In this document: piece after piece, positions 6,119 through 6,424 of the stretch
How positions within the stretch are numbered: the first letter of the stretch is position 1
Layout: every line of letters starts with the position of its first letter
DNA from: Pseudarthrobacter sp.
GTDB taxonomy: Bacteria > Actinomycetota > Actinomycetes > Actinomycetales > Micrococcaceae
Assembly (NCBI GenBank): GCA_013362385.1
Contig: JABFWC010000401.1
Location: 1 to 6,424 of the forward strand
Reading direction: 5' to 3'
Length of the DNA stretch: 6,424 nucleotides
Made by a program: the position numbers and the translations under genes
Notes under the pieces: model-generated
Told to the model about the DNA's origin: nothing
The model's database searches: none
The model's input: only the letters and a program-made list of their open reading frames with translations

Positions 6119-6424
6119 CTATTTTACGGGGCTGATCCGGCCAGGAGTTCCCGGACCGCCGTCACCGGGCCTCCGGCTGAGCAGGGTGACAAGTTCGAGC
6201 ACGAACACCGAGACGGCGGTGGCGCCGGGCCACAGCAGCAGGACGGGCCAGGCGCGGAGGGAGAACGCCACGCTGGCGTTTGCTGAAGGGTCCGCCGCCG
6301 GGCCCCAGAGTGCCGCTGCGAGGACGCCGGCCTGCCAGGCGAGGATGCTGCCGGCCAGCGCCCCGGCGAGCCCCATCAGCAGCGCAGCCTGCGGATTCAC
6401 ATGCCTGCCGTCAGCCAGGAACAC
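6119..6424 (-). CDS. Unrecognised integral membrane protein (C-terminal part, cut by window edge)
   Basis: The open frame runs from the window edge to a TAG at 6119-6121, about 101 codons. Two hydrophobic segments are visible, roughly residues 13-39 ([18 protein letters not shown]...) and 59-85 ([20 protein letters not shown]...), separated by a small polar stretch (DPSANAS), then a Gly/Pro/Arg-rich tail of about 16 residues, likely cytoplasmic. A GTG at 6422-6424 falls at the edge, but the real start is probably further upstream. The family is not recognised; small actinobacterial membrane proteins of unknown function with this look are common. It ends 5 nt before hisD, suggesting co-transcription. 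Frame and codon bias are consistent with coding. Confidence 0.7.
   Translation of the reverse strand: MFLADGRHVNPQAALLMGLAGALAGSILAWQAGVLAAALWGPAADPSANASVAFSLRAWPVLLLWPGATAVSVFVLELVTLLSRRPGDGGPGTPGRISPVK
6121..6126 (-). promoter_or_regulatory. Possible hisD -10 element (leaderless)
   Basis: TAAAAT on the minus strand matches the -10 consensus at five of six positions and ends 7 nt before the hisD GTG, so the start site would fall at or next to the start codon. It overlaps the stop codon of the upstream gene. No TTGACA-like -35 is present; GGAAC lies 18 bp upstream of CGTAAAAT, which faintly recalls an ECF-sigma pattern. Confidence 0.4.

Noticed and set aside
6121..6150. ECF-sigma promoter for hisD (GGAAC-18 bp-CGT)
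   Set aside because: The -10 half reads CGTAAA, not CGTT, the match is short, it lies in coding sequence, and stress-sigma control of hisD is not expected; kept only as a remark.
1..6424. Mobile elements, CRISPR arrays, tRNA/rRNA genes, toxin-antitoxin or defence modules
   Set aside because: No transposase or integrase motifs, no direct-repeat arrays, no tRNA-like cloverleaf and no unusual composition were seen; all sizeable genes are housekeeping or hypothetical membrane.

Overview
This window looks like ordinary core chromosome from a GC-rich actinobacterium of the Arthrobacter/Pseudarthrobacter group (Micrococcaceae). The evidence is the strong G/C bias at third codon positions, the close match of the glucokinase to the Arthrobacter polyphosphate/ATP-glucomannokinase type, the mycobacterial-type PanB, Map and GlnA2 proteins, and several genes that seem to start without a Shine-Dalgarno sequence. 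These family matches come from memory of the proteins, not from a database search.

Layout from left to right. The 5' two-thirds of a type I glutamine synthetase of the GlnA2 class reads leftward off the window (1-788, minus). A 273-bp divergent intergenic region separates it from panB (1062-1958, plus), which makes ketopantoate for pantothenate and CoA. A 54-codon SPOR-like gene converges on panB (1974-2138, minus). Across a 118-bp divergent spacer with a strong inverted repeat lies map, methionine aminopeptidase (2257-3135, plus), followed by ppgK, polyphosphate glucokinase/glucomannokinase (3240-4043, plus, probably TTG start). A long hairpin at 4052-4091 separates ppgK from the convergent nrdR (4095-4610, minus), the ribonucleotide reductase repressor. 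Upstream of nrdR on the same strand are hisD, histidinol dehydrogenase (4740-6113, minus, GTG start), and the C-terminal part of an unrecognised membrane protein (6119-6424, minus) that ends 5 nt before hisD.

The genes serve central metabolism (nitrogen assimilation or glutamyl transfer, CoA, histidine, glucose phosphorylation, protein N-terminal processing, dNTP control) and do not form one pathway. No mobile elements, CRISPR arrays, tRNA or rRNA genes, or defence-type modules are visible, and I see no undescribed multi-gene system. The parts worth a second look are regulatory: a good NrdR-box candidate upstream of nrdR itself with a degenerate partner 32 bp away inside the predicted promoter; a set of genes whose -10 elements sit 6-7 nt before the start codon, suggesting leaderless mRNAs; a three-segment inverted repeat between the SPOR-like gene and map; and possible GlnR-type and palindromic sites upstream of glnA2.
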